64,000 nt of DNA. Origin: Tetrahymena thermophila SB210. Taxonomy: Eukaryota > Ciliophora > Oligohymenophorea > Hymenostomatida > Tetrahymenidae. Of this stretch, positions 1 through 13,159 are shown piece by piece (position 1 is the first letter of the stretch; each line of letters opens with the position of its first letter). The stretch spans positions 930,001-994,000 of the forward strand of contig NW_002476567.1 in assembly GCF_000189635.1 (NCBI RefSeq), in the 5' to 3' direction. The translations under genes were made by a program, and so were the position numbers. The notes below the pieces were generated by a model that was not told the DNA's origin, searched no databases, and was given only the letters and a program-made list of their open reading frames with translations.

Positions 1-25
1 TCATTCATTCATTCAATCAATCAAT
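1..25. repeat. TCAT/TCAA short tandem repeat
   Basis: The window opens with three to four copies of TCAT passing into TCAA units. It is a simple-sequence tract inside AT-rich spacer. A shorter ATTC/TCAT tract of the same kind occurs near 15,119-15,137. No function is visible. Confidence 0.7.
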
Positions 26-1243
26 TTATTTAAAAAACATAATTTATTAATAAATGTTATTTCAATTAAACAATATAGATTGTTTTTAGACTGTCTCTGT
101 GATTTACATTTCTTCGGATGAATATTTCAAAAATCAAAATTTAAATTAAACATATAGATTAAAACTCCTCTTTCGCTCCAAAATTTAGCAGATAAAAAAC
201 AACTAAACACTAAATAAAAATTTAATTAATTATTATTTTTTGATTCTGTAAATTTATTATAAGCTGCCTTAAAAGTATTTATTTATATCCATCAAATTAA
301 TTTATTACTAATTTTTTTGTCAGTTAATATTTATAAATATAATTTATTACTGCTGATTTTTGAATTACCATTACTTGCAATTTAATAATGATCTTAATAA
401 TTAAAATTTATTGATTATAAAGTGTCTAAAACTTATTATAAAAATATCTAACATATATGATAGAAAAGCTTATTTTTTATCTCAAAATATATTGCAATAT
501 TTAATAAGTTGATAAAAAATGATAACTCATTTGAGCTTAATAATCATATCTCTTTGTTAAAATATTTTGCATCAATTTATTCCTTATTGAATAAAAATAT
601 AAAACTAATAATATTATCACTAACAGACTATATATAATTAGCTAGATAAATTATCTAATTATTTTACAAAAATATCTTAAAAAAGTTAATAATATTTTAA
701 AAATAAAGTAAAATTAATTTTCCAATTTGTAGAATTTAGTGGTGAGAAAAGTTATTTTATGCATTTGAATAAATTTATTCATAGTGAAATATGGGAGAAA
801 TTTTGCAAAAATCATAAAAGTATCAAAATTATCAAAAATAAAAATTAGTTTAAAATTTGAAAATAAAATTTTTAATTTAAAATAAAACTGATTTTTAATT
901 GTATGTATTAAGCATTTAATTTTTTTTTTTTAATTAAATTTTGTTTGAAAATATAATTTTATTTTAAGCAATTTATAATAATATATAAGTTATTAATGAT
1001 TTAATATATAATTAAAAAATATTTACTTTCTTTTATAATTAAATAGCAGCTATTAAAGTATGTTTTTTAGTTAATTATTGAGTAATTTAAAAAATATGAT
1101 CTTAATTTAGAAGAATTATTTTTTTTTAGTGATTAATCAAATAAGTATTTATAAGTTAAAAAAATTTTAATAATTCTAAAAAATACTTTAAGTAAATAAA
1201 ATATGTAAATGCTAAGTAAGTCATACTTGAAAACTAAATTATT
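26..1243. other. AT-rich spacer, no gene seen
   Basis: About 1.2 kb of very AT-rich sequence with homopolymer runs. No frame carries a protein-like reading under the ciliate code. It holds the 3' flank of the minus-strand AhpD-like gene. Confidence 0.6.
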
Positions 1244-1780
1244 TCATTATTTTAAATTATAGATGAGGTCAAAATCTTCTTCAAGGCATATTGAATTAGC
1301 TAAACACCATCTACTAGCTACACTAAAAACACCTGACACCATTAGTGCATGCTTAAATTAGGCGTCAGTGAACCCTGCTTCTTTGAATTTATTCAACAAG
1401 GCATCATTTCCTGCCTTTTTAGGTTCTTTGGCAATAATATGAGCAAAATAGTCTAAAGCTGCTTTCTTTTCTTCTGGAATCTTATTAGAATCGTCTTTCA
1501 AAAGCTACTCAAGTAATGCTTTGTGATGAGAAAATAAATAATTACACTCATATTCTTCACTACTTTTCATTCCTAGATATTCAATTTCAGGCTAAGATAA
1601 TGGTAATTAGTGGTCTGGTCTACGCTTAACAAACTAAGAGGCGAAAGCACCAAAAATGTCAGCTCCAAGAGGAAAAGTATCAAATTTTTTAAATAAATTT
1701 GGACGGAAACCAAAAAATTTTTCAACTTTATCTAAGATTTGATTTTATTATTATAATAAATTTTACTATTCTTCAGCCAT
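1244..1780 (-). CDS. AhpD/carboxymuconolactone decarboxylase-fold protein
   Basis: Single exon of 178 codons, from the ATG at 1780 to the TGA at 1244; seven TAA/TAG codons in the first third read as Gln. The C-terminal half has the helical pattern of peroxidase-related AhpD-like proteins: a helix with Cys79 followed by a His pair (ECNYLFSHH, residues 78-86), a charged linker (about 92-118), an AGFTDAQFKHALM segment and a final FSVASRWCLAN helix. Classical AhpD enzymes use a CxxC redox pair. Here only one Cys is present at that position, so peroxidase activity is doubtful. The N-terminal 65 residues are Gln-rich and then carry a KFFGFRP motif typical of the family's first helix. The family call rests on pattern recognition only. 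Confidence 0.6.
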
Positions 1781-2914
1781 TTTAAATTTAATATTTTTTA
1801 TTTTCTTTTCTTATTTTTTATTAATTAAAATAATTCTTAAATTAAACTCATTTCTTGCATTTAAAACTAATTTCAGTAGTTAATATAGATAAATTAATTT
1901 AATTAACCTATTTATATTTTTGATTATTTACATGCTATCATTTTTCTATTACATTAAAATTAAGAGTTAATAAACAGTTATGAATATCTAGTCTATAAAA
2001 AAGATGAGCCGTTATGCTTTAATAATAACTCAATTACTAAAGTATTAAAGAAAATTTAACTTACTAACTGAATTGAATGATTACATTAATTGAAAAATTT
2101 CATAAGCTATAATTTTTTTAAAAGTCAAAATAAAACACATTTTTTTGTTTTTTTTGAAAAGAAACAATAATAAAATGCTAATGTAAAGTAAAAGAAATCG
2201 ATTTAGAAGTACAATTTATCGAATTTAGCTCTGAAAATAATTATTCAAGAGTCAATCCGATAATTAAAGAAATACTGATAGTGATATTAATAAATCTATT
2301 TGGAGTAACTGATTAAAAAATTTCTATTTTTTAAAGTAGTAAAATTTATTATTTTATTAGATTATAATGAAATTAAAATAAATACAAAATAAGCCTTAAT
2401 ATCATCTCTCTATATTTAATTGAAGTTTATTTAAAATATTTTATTCTTTATTTAGATAGTATAGACAAAACTCCTTCTTCTAAAATATTAACTAGTTATC
2501 GATTCTTAAAAAAAAAAATTTTCTTCCTAAAATGTAAAAAATAGAAAAAAAAATTATCTAAAATCCATAAGTCTATAAGTTTTTGTGTGGTTAAATACAA
2601 ATAATATAATAAAAATATACAAATCATTATTTAAAACAAATGAATAAGAAGCTTTATTTTCATTTAAAATAATGAGATTATTTAATATAAAAATTTAGAG
2701 TAGTTAAAATAAATTTTTTAAATATTTTGACCTAAATTATTATTTAAATTGTAAAGGATATAAATTAAAAAAAAAAATTATTTGTAACTTTAAATAGCTA
2801 AAAATTTTTTAATGTTTCAAAATTTAAATATCTATTTATGTTTTATTAGATTGTTAGCATTTGATCATATAAAGTAATAGAAAAATAAAATATGCAATAT
2901 AAAATGAATTAATT
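1781..2914. other. AT-rich spacer, no gene seen
   Basis: Separates two minus-strand genes. It holds the 5' flank of the AhpD-like gene and the 3' flank of the pseudokinase gene. No convincing coding frame or structured RNA was seen. Confidence 0.55.
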
Positions 2915-5757
2915 TCAATTTTTTTCTAATTTTTTTAACAGTTAATTTAATAAGTCATTAGCACATTTATCTTCTGATAAACTCATCAAATCTAATGCTA
3001 TCTCTATTAACTACTTCTGTTATTAGCTTAATTCAAATAGAGGCTATTATTCTTATGGATCATTAATCTATATTTAAAATTCTTAGTCAAAGATGAATTA
3101 TATTTTAGGGTTTAACAATTTTATCTTCAAGATTTCAGCAGAATCCTCTATTTTGCTTTTAACATCTGAATTATTTTAAATATTTAAGATTCTTTCAGTG
3201 AATTTTCTATTATCAAGACAGAGAAAAAGCTCAATTAAAGTAAAACCAAGCATAAAAAAATCTGCTAATATAATTTTAGAATTATATTTTCCTATTTGTA
3301 TTTCTTTATCTACATAAATTTCGTTTAAATCAAATAATCTATGAAATATTTTTTTATAAATTTAATTATAGCATTTAGCAAATTCTACTTTAATTTATTT
3401 AGGTTACTGACAAAGTTAAAAATTACTTATTTTGATGTTTCCCTTAGTATCGATAAGAAATTTAGTCAAATCAAAGTCCATGTGAACATAGTCTGACTCA
3501 TGAATACATTTAAAAATAAAAACAATCTGCATGGATATTTATTTAAGCAAATCGTAAATTGTATACTCATTGTTTTAATTTTTAGGAAATATTAACTAAC
3601 CTGGTTATATATAAGGAAGTATTTCCCTTAAATTGCATAGACATTTTTCATAAACAAATATTCTAAAATTGCCTTAAGATATTTCATGATTTGGATTTAG
3701 AAGATACTTATATGTTTCACCTAATCCTGTAGCTTGACTATCACTATTCGATAGGTATTTCTCTTAAATTTGTGTTTATTAAAACTAATTTAAACAGTTA
3801 ATAGATTAATTATTCCAATTAATGTTTTTACTTGCTTCTATTTAATTGCTTATAAATTTATCTGTGAGGATATGTTATTTATTTTTATTATAAACTTTGA
3901 CATAGTAGTCTCTTTCTTAAAAGCTACTCTAGCAAAAAAAATGCTTGGAATTTTATCCAAGCTTTACAAATTTTACATTTATGTAATTATTTTGTAAAAT
4001 TATGCTTTTTATTTCAGCAAATTCTTCAGATTATTCATATGCTAATTAAAGTGAGGAATTTATCTTAAAAGCTTCACAATTTTTCACTACATTAAATAAT
4101 TGCTTTAAAATATTTGAATAATTTAAAGTTTTTTCTTTTGTTAACCTATTTGTATGAGTACTCATAGTTTAACTCTTTGAATTGTTTATACTTTCACTGC
4201 TTCTGTTATTTAGATAAAATTGATTTCTATTTTCATAGTTGCTATTTGATTATTCGAAGTTGCTTTTAGATTCTTCGAAGCTGCTTTCTTGTTAGCTATC
4301 ATCATAATTTGAAGATAACTCATTGGCTTATTCTTCCTATTAAATAAAAACTGATGCATTTATTTGATGAATTATTCCCTTTTCAAGCACTTAAATTTTG
4401 CCTGGAATCACCTTATCTTGCGAAACAATTAATTCATAATCATCTTCTTACTCATTTTAATCAATAGAGTAAAAATGTCTATTATTTCTATTTTATGATT
4501 CTATTAATTGTGCTAAATTATAATCTTTTATTTATTATTACTCATTTTGGCTTAGAGAATGATTAAAGGCACAATTGATAATATTTACTTATTGGTTAAG
4601 ATTAAATTACTTATCGACACATGTAAAATTCCCTATTTTAATCTCTATTGAGATTTTTTGTGCTACTGAAATATGTTAGGTTAAATAAATATTATTAAGG
4701 TTGAAAAATTGAATTTTGATTTTTTAATTTTTTATGTTTTTAATTATTTTAAAAATCTCTACCATTATTCTGGCAATAATTATAGAAGGAATCCTTCTTT
4801 AATTCTATTGCTTATACATTTTTTAAATGTCATTTTGATAAATAAGCAAATCTGAGATATTGCAGATAAAGTATTCAAAAATGACAAACTAGTAATCTTT
4901 GTGTTATATTAAATCCTTATAAAGTGGATGATTATCAATTATTTATAGAATTTATGAATGAAGATCCTTGTTATTACCTTATTTTTAAATTTATTGTTTT
5001 AATAGATTATACTGTATTTATAAATAGTCATTAGCATCAGAGTGTGATTTCTAAACAGCCTTAAGGATATAAAACCTATCTTCATATTTAATACTAAAAA
5101 AGTAGCTGTTTTCTCCTCTAGAAATATTATTGTTATTATTATTTATACCTATAGGTATTACTTATTAGCAATATTATTAGATTATTTATTTTAATTCTGC
5201 AGCTCTATCTAAATTCAACCACATATCACTGAGTGTCTCATATAGAATAAAAGAAAACATTTCACTATCACTAGATTATGTTTACAATGCATTAATCAAT
5301 TCATGCGCTGAAATGTTTTTTATTATTTTTAATCCTATTTCTATCTCTTTAAGATTTTTTATTCCTTTCATTTCATCATGGCTAATCAAAACATCATTTT
5401 TATGTACTTTAATGATGTACATTTTTCCTCCATAAACGATTCTAAAAAAGTAAATGTTTATTATTTGAATGCCTTTATCATAGTATACCTTAACTAATTA
5501 TACATCTTAGCATTTTTAGCTAAGTAAAATTTATTAAATTTGCTGTGCTTATTCGTTCAGTTCTAATTTTTCATCAAATAAACAATTAGATTATCTTATG
5601 AACTTAATATAATCTTCTAATAAAGCAACAAACTCCTATTCTTCTCTATAGATAAAAAACATGATGAAATAAAAATTAAAAATATAAATCAATAATACTT
5701 TTGGAAATCATTTCCTATAACGTAGACTGAATCTGATTAGGATAGTTGATTGGTCAT
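2915..5757 (-). CDS. Multi-domain degenerate protein kinase (pseudokinase), 929 aa
   Basis: Two exons: 5757-5699 and 5645-2915. The 53-base intron 5646-5698 has GT...AG ends and removes an in-frame TGA; the spliced frame is then open for 930 codons. Three kinase-like segments can be made out. Segment 1 (about residues 60-120) is N-lobe-like only. Segment 2 (about 195-380) has an N-lobe with an ILKA beta-strand Lys and a helical lobe in which the catalytic loop reads FFNLNNIYL and the DFG position reads GNF. Segment 3 (about 575-860) has YVHMDFDLTKFLID in place of HRDLKPENIL, ISNF in place of DFG, and an ADFFMLGFTLIELFL segment like the kinase F-helix. The intact HRD and DFG triads are missing, so it is probably catalytically dead or strongly divergent. 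A Ser/Asn/Glu-rich linker separates segments 2 and 3. Its partner and pathway cannot be read from the sequence. Confidence 0.7.
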
Positions 5758-6298
5758 AACTAAGACTTGCTTTTTATATTTGCTGAATATTTTTTGTTTA
5801 ATTAATATTCTTTTATCAAAAATTAAGTGGATATAAAGCTATATAATATCTTTGCACCAAAAACAATAAAATCCCACAAATAAATTAGCCTAAAAAATCA
5901 CATTTCTTAAAATAAATCAAATGCTATTTCAAACAATTTTGTCAAAAAATCTAAGAATTTTAATTTATTTTAATTTTTAAAAAAAATATTTTAAAATAAT
6001 ATTTTTATTTTTGTTTTTATTATTTTAGATTTTTTTGATTGAAATGATAAAGTAATCATTTAAAAATTTTTGTAATTAATAATTTGAAAAAACACTTATG
6101 ATTAAAATTTAATAGAACAATACCAATTTTAATGTTAAAATTTTTAAAAAATATTTAACAATTGTTTTATAAAATCAGGTTTTTTTATAAATTGAAAAAT
6201 ATTTTAAACTAAAAAATACTTTTTAGATAGTTTATTTATTTATTTTAATTTTAAAGCAAGACTACAAAAAAATAAATATTAATTAATTTATGATTATA
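5758..6298. other. AT-rich spacer, no gene seen
   Basis: Upstream flank of the pseudokinase and downstream flank of the LITAF-type gene. Nothing else is recognisable. Confidence 0.55.
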
Positions 6299-6828
6299 TC
6301 ATTTAGTAAAACCAACTTTAATATTGCACACTGAACAATAATGATGCATAGAGTTACAGTCTTTTATGAAAAATGGTGTACAACAGCAACAAAAACAAGA
6401 AAATAATATGCATGCTAGCCATGTATTTGTATTTGGGGAAATATTCATATCGCTTACATTAGCCTTTTAGCAATTTTTACAGTAAAAATATGTTGGTTTG
6501 GTATATCCATTCAGATCTGTAGGTAATTTATTATAGTTTAAAGGCAATAACTCATTATTTTAAACATCCGCATTTTCTGAATTTAAAATCTCTCTTTGCA
6601 TTTTATTTGATGCTTTAAAATATTCAAATACCTATTATAAGCTTTATGATAGTATTTATCAGATTTTATTCCTTAATTTATTTGAAAGTTCCTATTGTGA
6701 GTAGCACTCGCTAAATAGCTATTTTATTATTAGTTAATTATTCTCTTCTGTCTTAATTATTTAATGATATTTTGTTTTTGTTAGCAAAATACAAAATAAA
6801 GATAAAAAATAATAGACGTTATTATCAT
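6299..6828 (-). CDS. LITAF-domain zinc/membrane protein
   Basis: The C-terminal 100 codons (6601-6299, TGA at 6299) are secure. They contain a first Cys pair CKNC, then TWLACILFSCFCCCC and TPFFIKD, then HHYCSVC. This is the split CxxC...HxCxxC zinc knuckle flanking a short Cys-rich hydrophobic membrane segment of LITAF/SIMPLE proteins, which sit on late endosomal/lysosomal membranes. The 5' part is less certain. The best model starts at ATG 6828, runs in a Lys/Gln/Asn-rich frame to 6632, and splices out 6594-6631 (38 bases, GT...AG) into the zinc-domain frame, giving 163 aa. An alternative ATG at 6838 is in the zinc-domain frame but hits a TGA unless other introns are assumed, and ATG 6601 alone would give a 100-aa protein. 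Confidence 0.65.
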
Positions 6829-8334
6829 CAATGCTCATTATATGATAACATGATACCGTTTTTCTATTAAAATTAAAAAATAGAAACTAACTTTAGATAT
6901 TTTAAAATAGTTTATATTTTCAATAAAATTTTTTTATAGTGTCTACAAAATAATTATTTTTATTAAAGCTTTCTTATTAAAAAATAATTGCTAAAGTAAC
7001 TACAAGAATTTATTTCAAGAAGATATTTTTTGAATCTGACCAGGAATATATTATAAATTAAATACTTATTTATTGTCTATAATAATACATTTTTAATAAA
7101 TATATTCTGATAACTATTTTTAATCAATTCATTTTTATTTATATGAAAAACTAATGATAAAATATATTAAATTATTGTAAAAATTTATTTCTTTTGCTGC
7201 ATTGATTGTATTGAGAAGATAAAATATTTATCATTTTTTCTCACATTTTCTTTTTAATTTAAATATTTTTTTAATATTTCAATTTCATAATTATACAAAA
7301 TAGAAAACAGCTAAAAATATGAAAATACACAAACCAAGATGATTTATTTGTTCTCACAATATCTTTTGAATATGTGCATATATAATAAATAGTTTCTCTT
7401 GACTCATTCAAATAATATGAGAACAAATAATTTGAAATTATTAATATTTTTAATCTCCTCCATAATAATTATAATCAAGTATCTATTATTTGGTTTAGGG
7501 TAAATTTCAAATTAATTATGTTTGAAAGTATTCTGAAATTTAAATATTTATCTATGAATTTACATTTATTTAAAGATATTTTCATTTATAGTTGATAAAA
7601 TATATTTTATTTTTAAAATTTAATGCATTATATTAAGACTGCTTTAAAGAGAGCTGATATTATATTTAATTATATATATTCAGTAAATTTATAATAACTT
7701 TCCAACTTTTAAAAGCTAGAATAGACTAAAATCTGAAAGAGTTATCTTAAAATATAGAAAGTATCTTATAGAATAGAAAGAGATCTTATTATTTTCAGGC
7801 CGAACTCTACCAAGTGTTTCAAAGAATGAATTAGTTTTCTTTTTATTGTAATTTTCTCATTATTTTTTTTAATCTCCAAGAAGAGCAAAAGAAGGAAGAT
7901 TATATTAAAAAGTTAAAAGTAAGATATTTTAAAAAATAGAAAAGATAAATTTAAAATAAATAAAAGATTTTTTTATATTTAAAAAATAAATTATTTTCAT
8001 TTTAGCCAAACCATATATTTAATTTATTTGTATTATTATTTTATTTTAGTTTCTATAAATTGTAATTTATGTTTTTTATTTAATTAGAGTTGCTAATTCG
8101 TATGGAAATATCTTTTTGTTGCTTACTTTCTTGCATAATTTTCTTTTGATAAAATTAATCAATTTTTAAAATGAAATTTATTTATTTAATAAAATTTAAT
8201 AATAATAATAATAGAATTTAATTTATAATTTTTAAAATTAATTAACACCAGGCACTTCAAAAGGTAATCTTTTGTGTATATTTCTGATCAATTTTCTATT
8301 TTTAAAGGGATTGTATAAAGTGAATTAGCTGACG
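6829..8334. other. AT-rich spacer between divergent genes, no gene seen
   Basis: Lies between the 5' ends of the LITAF-type (minus) and COPI-associated (plus) genes, so it must hold both promoters. No motif could be assigned. Confidence 0.5.
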
Positions 8335-8448
8335 ATGACAGAACAAAATAATTAAAAGAAAAAAGAAAAAAATCTTCAAATTTTTTAAGATCAACTAATA
8401 ACAAATTAGAAAGAGTAGCTGTAAAATGAGTTAAAATAAATTTTCTGA
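8335..8448 (+). other. Upstream ORF overlapping the start of the COPI-associated gene
   Basis: ATG at 8335 opens a 37-codon Lys/Gln/Asn-rich frame ending at TGA 8446-8448. It overlaps the main ATG (8426) in another frame. It could be a translational uORF or chance. The main start is preferred because it leads straight into the membrane protein. Confidence 0.3.
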
Positions 8449-9450
8449 ATTCGGCGATTACGTCGAAAAGAAATCTAAATAGTACGATTTTCCTAAATAT
8501 ATTAGAATAATCAACCTTGGAATTGGGTAAATGTTAGTTTAATTATAATTTGTGAGAACAAATGAGCTTAGTTTTTAACAGAATGCCAACTACATTTTCA
8601 ATTATCCATTAAAATAAAATATTATTTGATCATTTTTTTGAAAAAGCGAAATTAAATAGGTATTTTTTTAAATATAAATAGAGGTCTTTTAATATTCATA
8701 GGTATCTGGAAGATTATCACTTTGCAAATTTTCACTAATATATTGACTCTCAAGTTCTTTAATGTTTTTGTTCCATTCTTCTTCATGTAAAATAAATGTT
8801 TTTAGCACAATTCAACAAAAAAAGCAAATAAATGGAATTATAAATAAATAAAACTTAAAATAAATCTATTTAGATCTTTAAATGTTAAAATTCTATATCT
8901 AATAAATTAAAAAATAGTCTTTTTGGCGGTATTCTTTTATTGTCTGAATTAAAGCCTGAGTTGATCATTGAATACTTAAAAATATTAAAAACATATATTG
9001 GTCTTGGATCCTTCTACTTATTGTAAGCTTTTAGCTAAATTTACTTATAGCCTTGATTTATAAAAACTAAAAAATAAATGTTTATTTGTTAACACCAATT
9101 ATATTTATTTAATTAAAAAAGCCTATCCAGTTTAACTGTATACAACGTTGAACAAGAAACAAACGCCATATTAGGCTGGATATACGGAATAATTCTCTTT
9201 ACAGTTGGAGTATACTACATAATTCTTCATTTCATAGTAATAATTAGTTAGAAATAAACATACAACTTAACTTTTAATCATTTCGATATTCTTTTACTTA
9301 AATAAAACATATAAAAGAATATTATTAATTTAGCTTTTATTCATTTATCTTTATAACATTTTATTATAAAAGAGTAAGCAAAAGGAACAAAACGAATCTG
9401 CAAGTTCTTCTTTCTCAGCTGTAAAATAATTTTATCTTAATTTATATTGA
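8426..9450 (+). CDS. COPI-associated-type four-helix membrane protein, 167 aa
   Basis: Five exons: 8426-8526, 8682-8786, 8918-9022, 9122-9236 and 9373-9450. All introns are GT...AG and every junction keeps phase; the total is 504 coding bases ending in TGA. The product begins MSQNKFSEFGDYVEKKSKQ, followed by YIRIINLGIGGLLIFIGIWK (helix 1), a hydrophobic FVPFFFILFGGILLLSE helix, then TYIGLGSFYLFLSSLTVYNV and a last helix AILGWIYGIILFTVGVYY. It ends in a short Ser-rich polar tail. Size, four membrane helices and the motif order RIxN...LSE...GxGxFY...GxxYxI match the COPI-associated protein family (PF08507), a Golgi/ER trafficking-linked membrane protein. The three internal exons of 105, 105 and 115 bases each encode roughly one helix. 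Confidence 0.75.
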
Positions 9451-12400
9451 TTTAATTTGAATAAATTGAAATTATTTTTTTCAAATAAATAGCCCTTAGT
9501 TTGAATTATACAACCAAAACAAATTATACTTTTAAAAGAAAGTAAAGTAAAATAATGAAAGAAAACTTAATAATTTGTTTGATAAAAGAGAATATATCAG
9601 ATTGCAAATAATAAGTAATTTATACAATAATATTGCAAAGCTATTTGAATATGTGTAAAAAATGTTTATGGTTGTTTGTAGATTTTATTTTCTCAATTAA
9701 AATGTCTATTTTAACTTTTGTCTATTCTATTATTTATTTAATTTTCATATTTTATAAAGCTCATTGTATGCTAAAAATCATAGATTTTTATTTTAAAAAA
9801 GCTATTTTTAGTATTTAGGGTTAAATTGTTAAAACGTGTAAATTAATTATCTTCTTTAAAGTCATTTACATTTCCTATCATTAAAAAAGACATATTGTTT
9901 AAATTATTGAAATCTAAACTATATTTTTGACCACAGTATAAAAATTCTTTACAATTATTTAGCTATTTTATGTATATTTACATTTTTTTTTGTAATTTAT
10001 AAATGAGTCAAAAAGTAACCAATTTTGAAAAATATTTCATTAATTTGTATTGAAATATCTTCAATTAAATCATTTGCAGATACTTAATTCAAACCATTTA
10101 CAAATTAGTTGCTCTTTTGCTAATTAAATTAAAATTTCTTAATTAATAGGTCTCTAAAAAATATTTAAATTTTCCTAATATAAATAAGACTCTGTAAATT
10201 AATAAATTAGATACGCTTAAAACATTAATTTTTTTATTATTCAGTAATATCTGTTAATAAAAAAGTACAGAAGATAACAGATATAGTTTGTAACATTTTA
10301 AAAATAGAACTACAAATTTAAATAAATATAGACTTTTTAAAAGCTTAATACTACAACATAACATAGCGGTTACCGTTTTGTTCAAATCTATTTAGAAGGC
10401 TTTTGAAATTTAATTAGTATGTCATTAATAAAACCAACGTAAGCAAGTAAGTTGTTATAGATTTTTAATTCCATCAATATTCATAGGAGTTAACAATTAA
10501 TTACATAAAATTAATAGTAAATATTCAAATATTAATAATTTTTATTAAAAATTTTAATTTAAAGATATTTTAAAAATAGCCTGAATTTTTTTATTTTTAC
10601 TCTAAATTTCTTCAAATTTTGACAAATTCTGCATCTGCTAATTTTAAAATTCAAAATATTTTTTAGTTTTAATCGATTATATCAATTTATCTATTTTATT
10701 TTAAATTTACACTTTATTCATCTCTCTCTCTCATAGTAGTTCTAAAAGTAAAGCAAAAATGAATATTTTTTAAATTATAATAATCTATTTTGGGTTCATT
10801 ATAAAAGGCGAAAATCGCGAAGCTAAAAAAATTTGACTGAATTGATTATATACTTTAAAATTAAGTATTCAAGTGTTCATGCATTTAATTATCACAAATT
10901 TTTGGATTATTGTCATGAGCGAAATAGTTGCCAGCGTCGATTTGTTTCTTAATTATTACCATAACTAAAAAATTAAATTAACCTAACTGAAATCAAATAA
11001 ATTCAAGAAACTGATTATACTTTTGTATACGTTAAGCAACTTGAATAGTACACATATTTTAAAAAACCAGAAAGCAAAATGTTTTATTAAAAATACTACT
11101 GATATCTATTAATTTCTAGTAATTGGTGAAATATAATTCTTTTACTTAATCCTTAAATTTAATTATCATTTAATTAAAAATATACAAAAAATTGTATCAT
11201 TAAAAGCTCAAAATCGAGAAAATTAGAAATGTATAAGAATAAGATTACATACAATAAATTATTTAATTTTGTCCTATTCTTTTATTAAAGTCAAAAGAAG
11301 ACATAAAGTTTTGGCTAAAAGTTTTATAAATTTTTATTCTTAATTTAAATTTATTTATTTATTTGTTTTTAAGTTTTAAAATTCAGTTATTTCGTATGCA
11401 ATATTTAAATAATTTATTAAAATTTATGATTGTAAGCTATCAAAATAAAGACATCAAAATCAGCAAACTAAACTAAATTATCCCTTTGAAAAATATCAAC
11501 TAACACCCTTTAAAATTAAAAAATTTTATTTATCATTATTATTGATGATTAATTTCGACCAAATCAATTAGCCAACCAACTTGTTTTAAATAATCTCAAA
11601 ATCAACATTAGAACAAAATCAAATTCAGAGGAAGATAAACAATATTAAAGATAATTTATTTTTGAAATAAATGGTTTTTTGATTATCATTATTTTTGAAT
11701 TTCTGCATTTAATTCTAGCTTTATAGTGAAAATTTGAAAAATTTACTTTAAACAAACAACAATTTTTTTAATTTAAAGATAGAAAATATATAAAAATAAA
11801 TTAATTTTGATATATTGATACACTTTTTTAGGTTATAAGCAATGTGAAATTTAAATAAAAGGTTTTGAAGATTAATGTTTGTTCTTTTTTAAAATAATTT
11901 AGAGACTTTGTTTGTATATTTTTTCATATGAGGATTTTTGCTGAAATAAGTAAAATTGTAATATTTATGTGTTATACTGAGTAATAAATGGTGATGTTCT
12001 AGTTAAATTATAAAAACTCTCCAAATTAATTTATATAACTTTCAAGCTAAATAGATTTTTTAATTAATTTATTCAAATTTTGATAATTTATTTGTTTGTA
12101 TTGATTTAGGTTGTGTACAATTATTAGCTTCGAAACGAACTCTCATAATTATTGTATTTTTTAAACATGTGCACTTCCTTTTAATAAGTGGAGTAAATAA
12201 CTTTAATGAAGATGCCTTTATTCTTTTTTGATAGCGCGTTTAATCATATAGAAAAAAGAATTGTATTAAAATAGATAAATAATATTTTACAGATAAGTTT
12301 AAAGTTGTTAAATATAACAATTTCAAGTTAAAAAGTAAATTATCTAATTATAATAGACAAAGGTGATTACAATACTAGATGCTTATAGAGAGATAGATTT

Positions 12401-13159
12401 TTGACAGGGAGATGAATGATTGAGTCCAAAATACACTTTTTTTCTGATCAGAATGATGGTAAACAGATGTGTCTAGGAAATATTAACAAATAAAATAATT
12501 TTTATAATAGAAAATAAGCTATGAAAAAAAATTTGTTGGCTTTTTAAAATAGAAAATATATTATGAATGTTCAAAAGAAAATAGAAAAAGAGAAGATTGA
12601 TAGATTTTTTAAAATTTGCCTATGCTTTTTAAATAAGATTTTTTTGATAGCTTTTTGATGATATGATTATTTACCCTTTTTTTCTATGACCAAGAGACTT
12701 TTTAATGTTGCTTTTGCAACCATGAAAAGTAAATAGAAAAAGATGCATTTAATTATATTTATGAGCGTAATTCATGAGATTAAATAGAGATGATTTATAT
12801 TCTATAAAAATCAAAGGTTAAAGCAATCTGAGCGTAATTAATTAGATCTCATAATATGTTATACTTGCAAGTACTAAGCAAGATTAATTAACCTTTTTAA
12901 TTTAGAACAATTATTATTGAAATAAAATATTAATTAAAAAAAAAAAGATAATTTATTAAAAAAAATCATCAATCGAAGAAACAAATTAAATTTTTCTTCC
13001 CCCAAGAAAAACTAAATAATTTGATACAATTAAGGAATAAATCAGAAACCAATTCAATTTTTTCCTACAATCACTCTAAATAACCTCTTGCTTGTCTATC
13101 TATCAAATTTGATCTCACTGTTAAAATTAAAATATTTATAAATTTGCTAAATAAAATCA
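9451..13159. other. 3.7-kb AT-rich gene-poor stretch
   Basis: The longest gap between genes in the window. Short open frames such as 9633-9818 have no protein-like composition and only reflect the rarity of TGA. A small GC-richer palindromic patch lies near 10,807-10,820 (GGCGAAAATCGCG) and a mixed-composition patch near 12,360-12,480. Neither could be assigned. Confidence 0.5.

Noticed and set aside
9633-9818. 61-codon plus-strand open frame
   Set aside because: Composition is what AT-rich spacer gives by chance. With TGA as sole stop such frames are expected, and no motif or splice context supports it.
10807-10820. Second E2F-like patch (GGCGAAAATCGCG)
   Set aside because: It does not match the consensus, and no gene starts within 2 kb.
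12360-12480. Patch with TGATGGTAAAC and CTGATCAG, considered as a box C/D snoRNA
   Set aside because: Box order and terminal stem do not fit, and the match is too weak.
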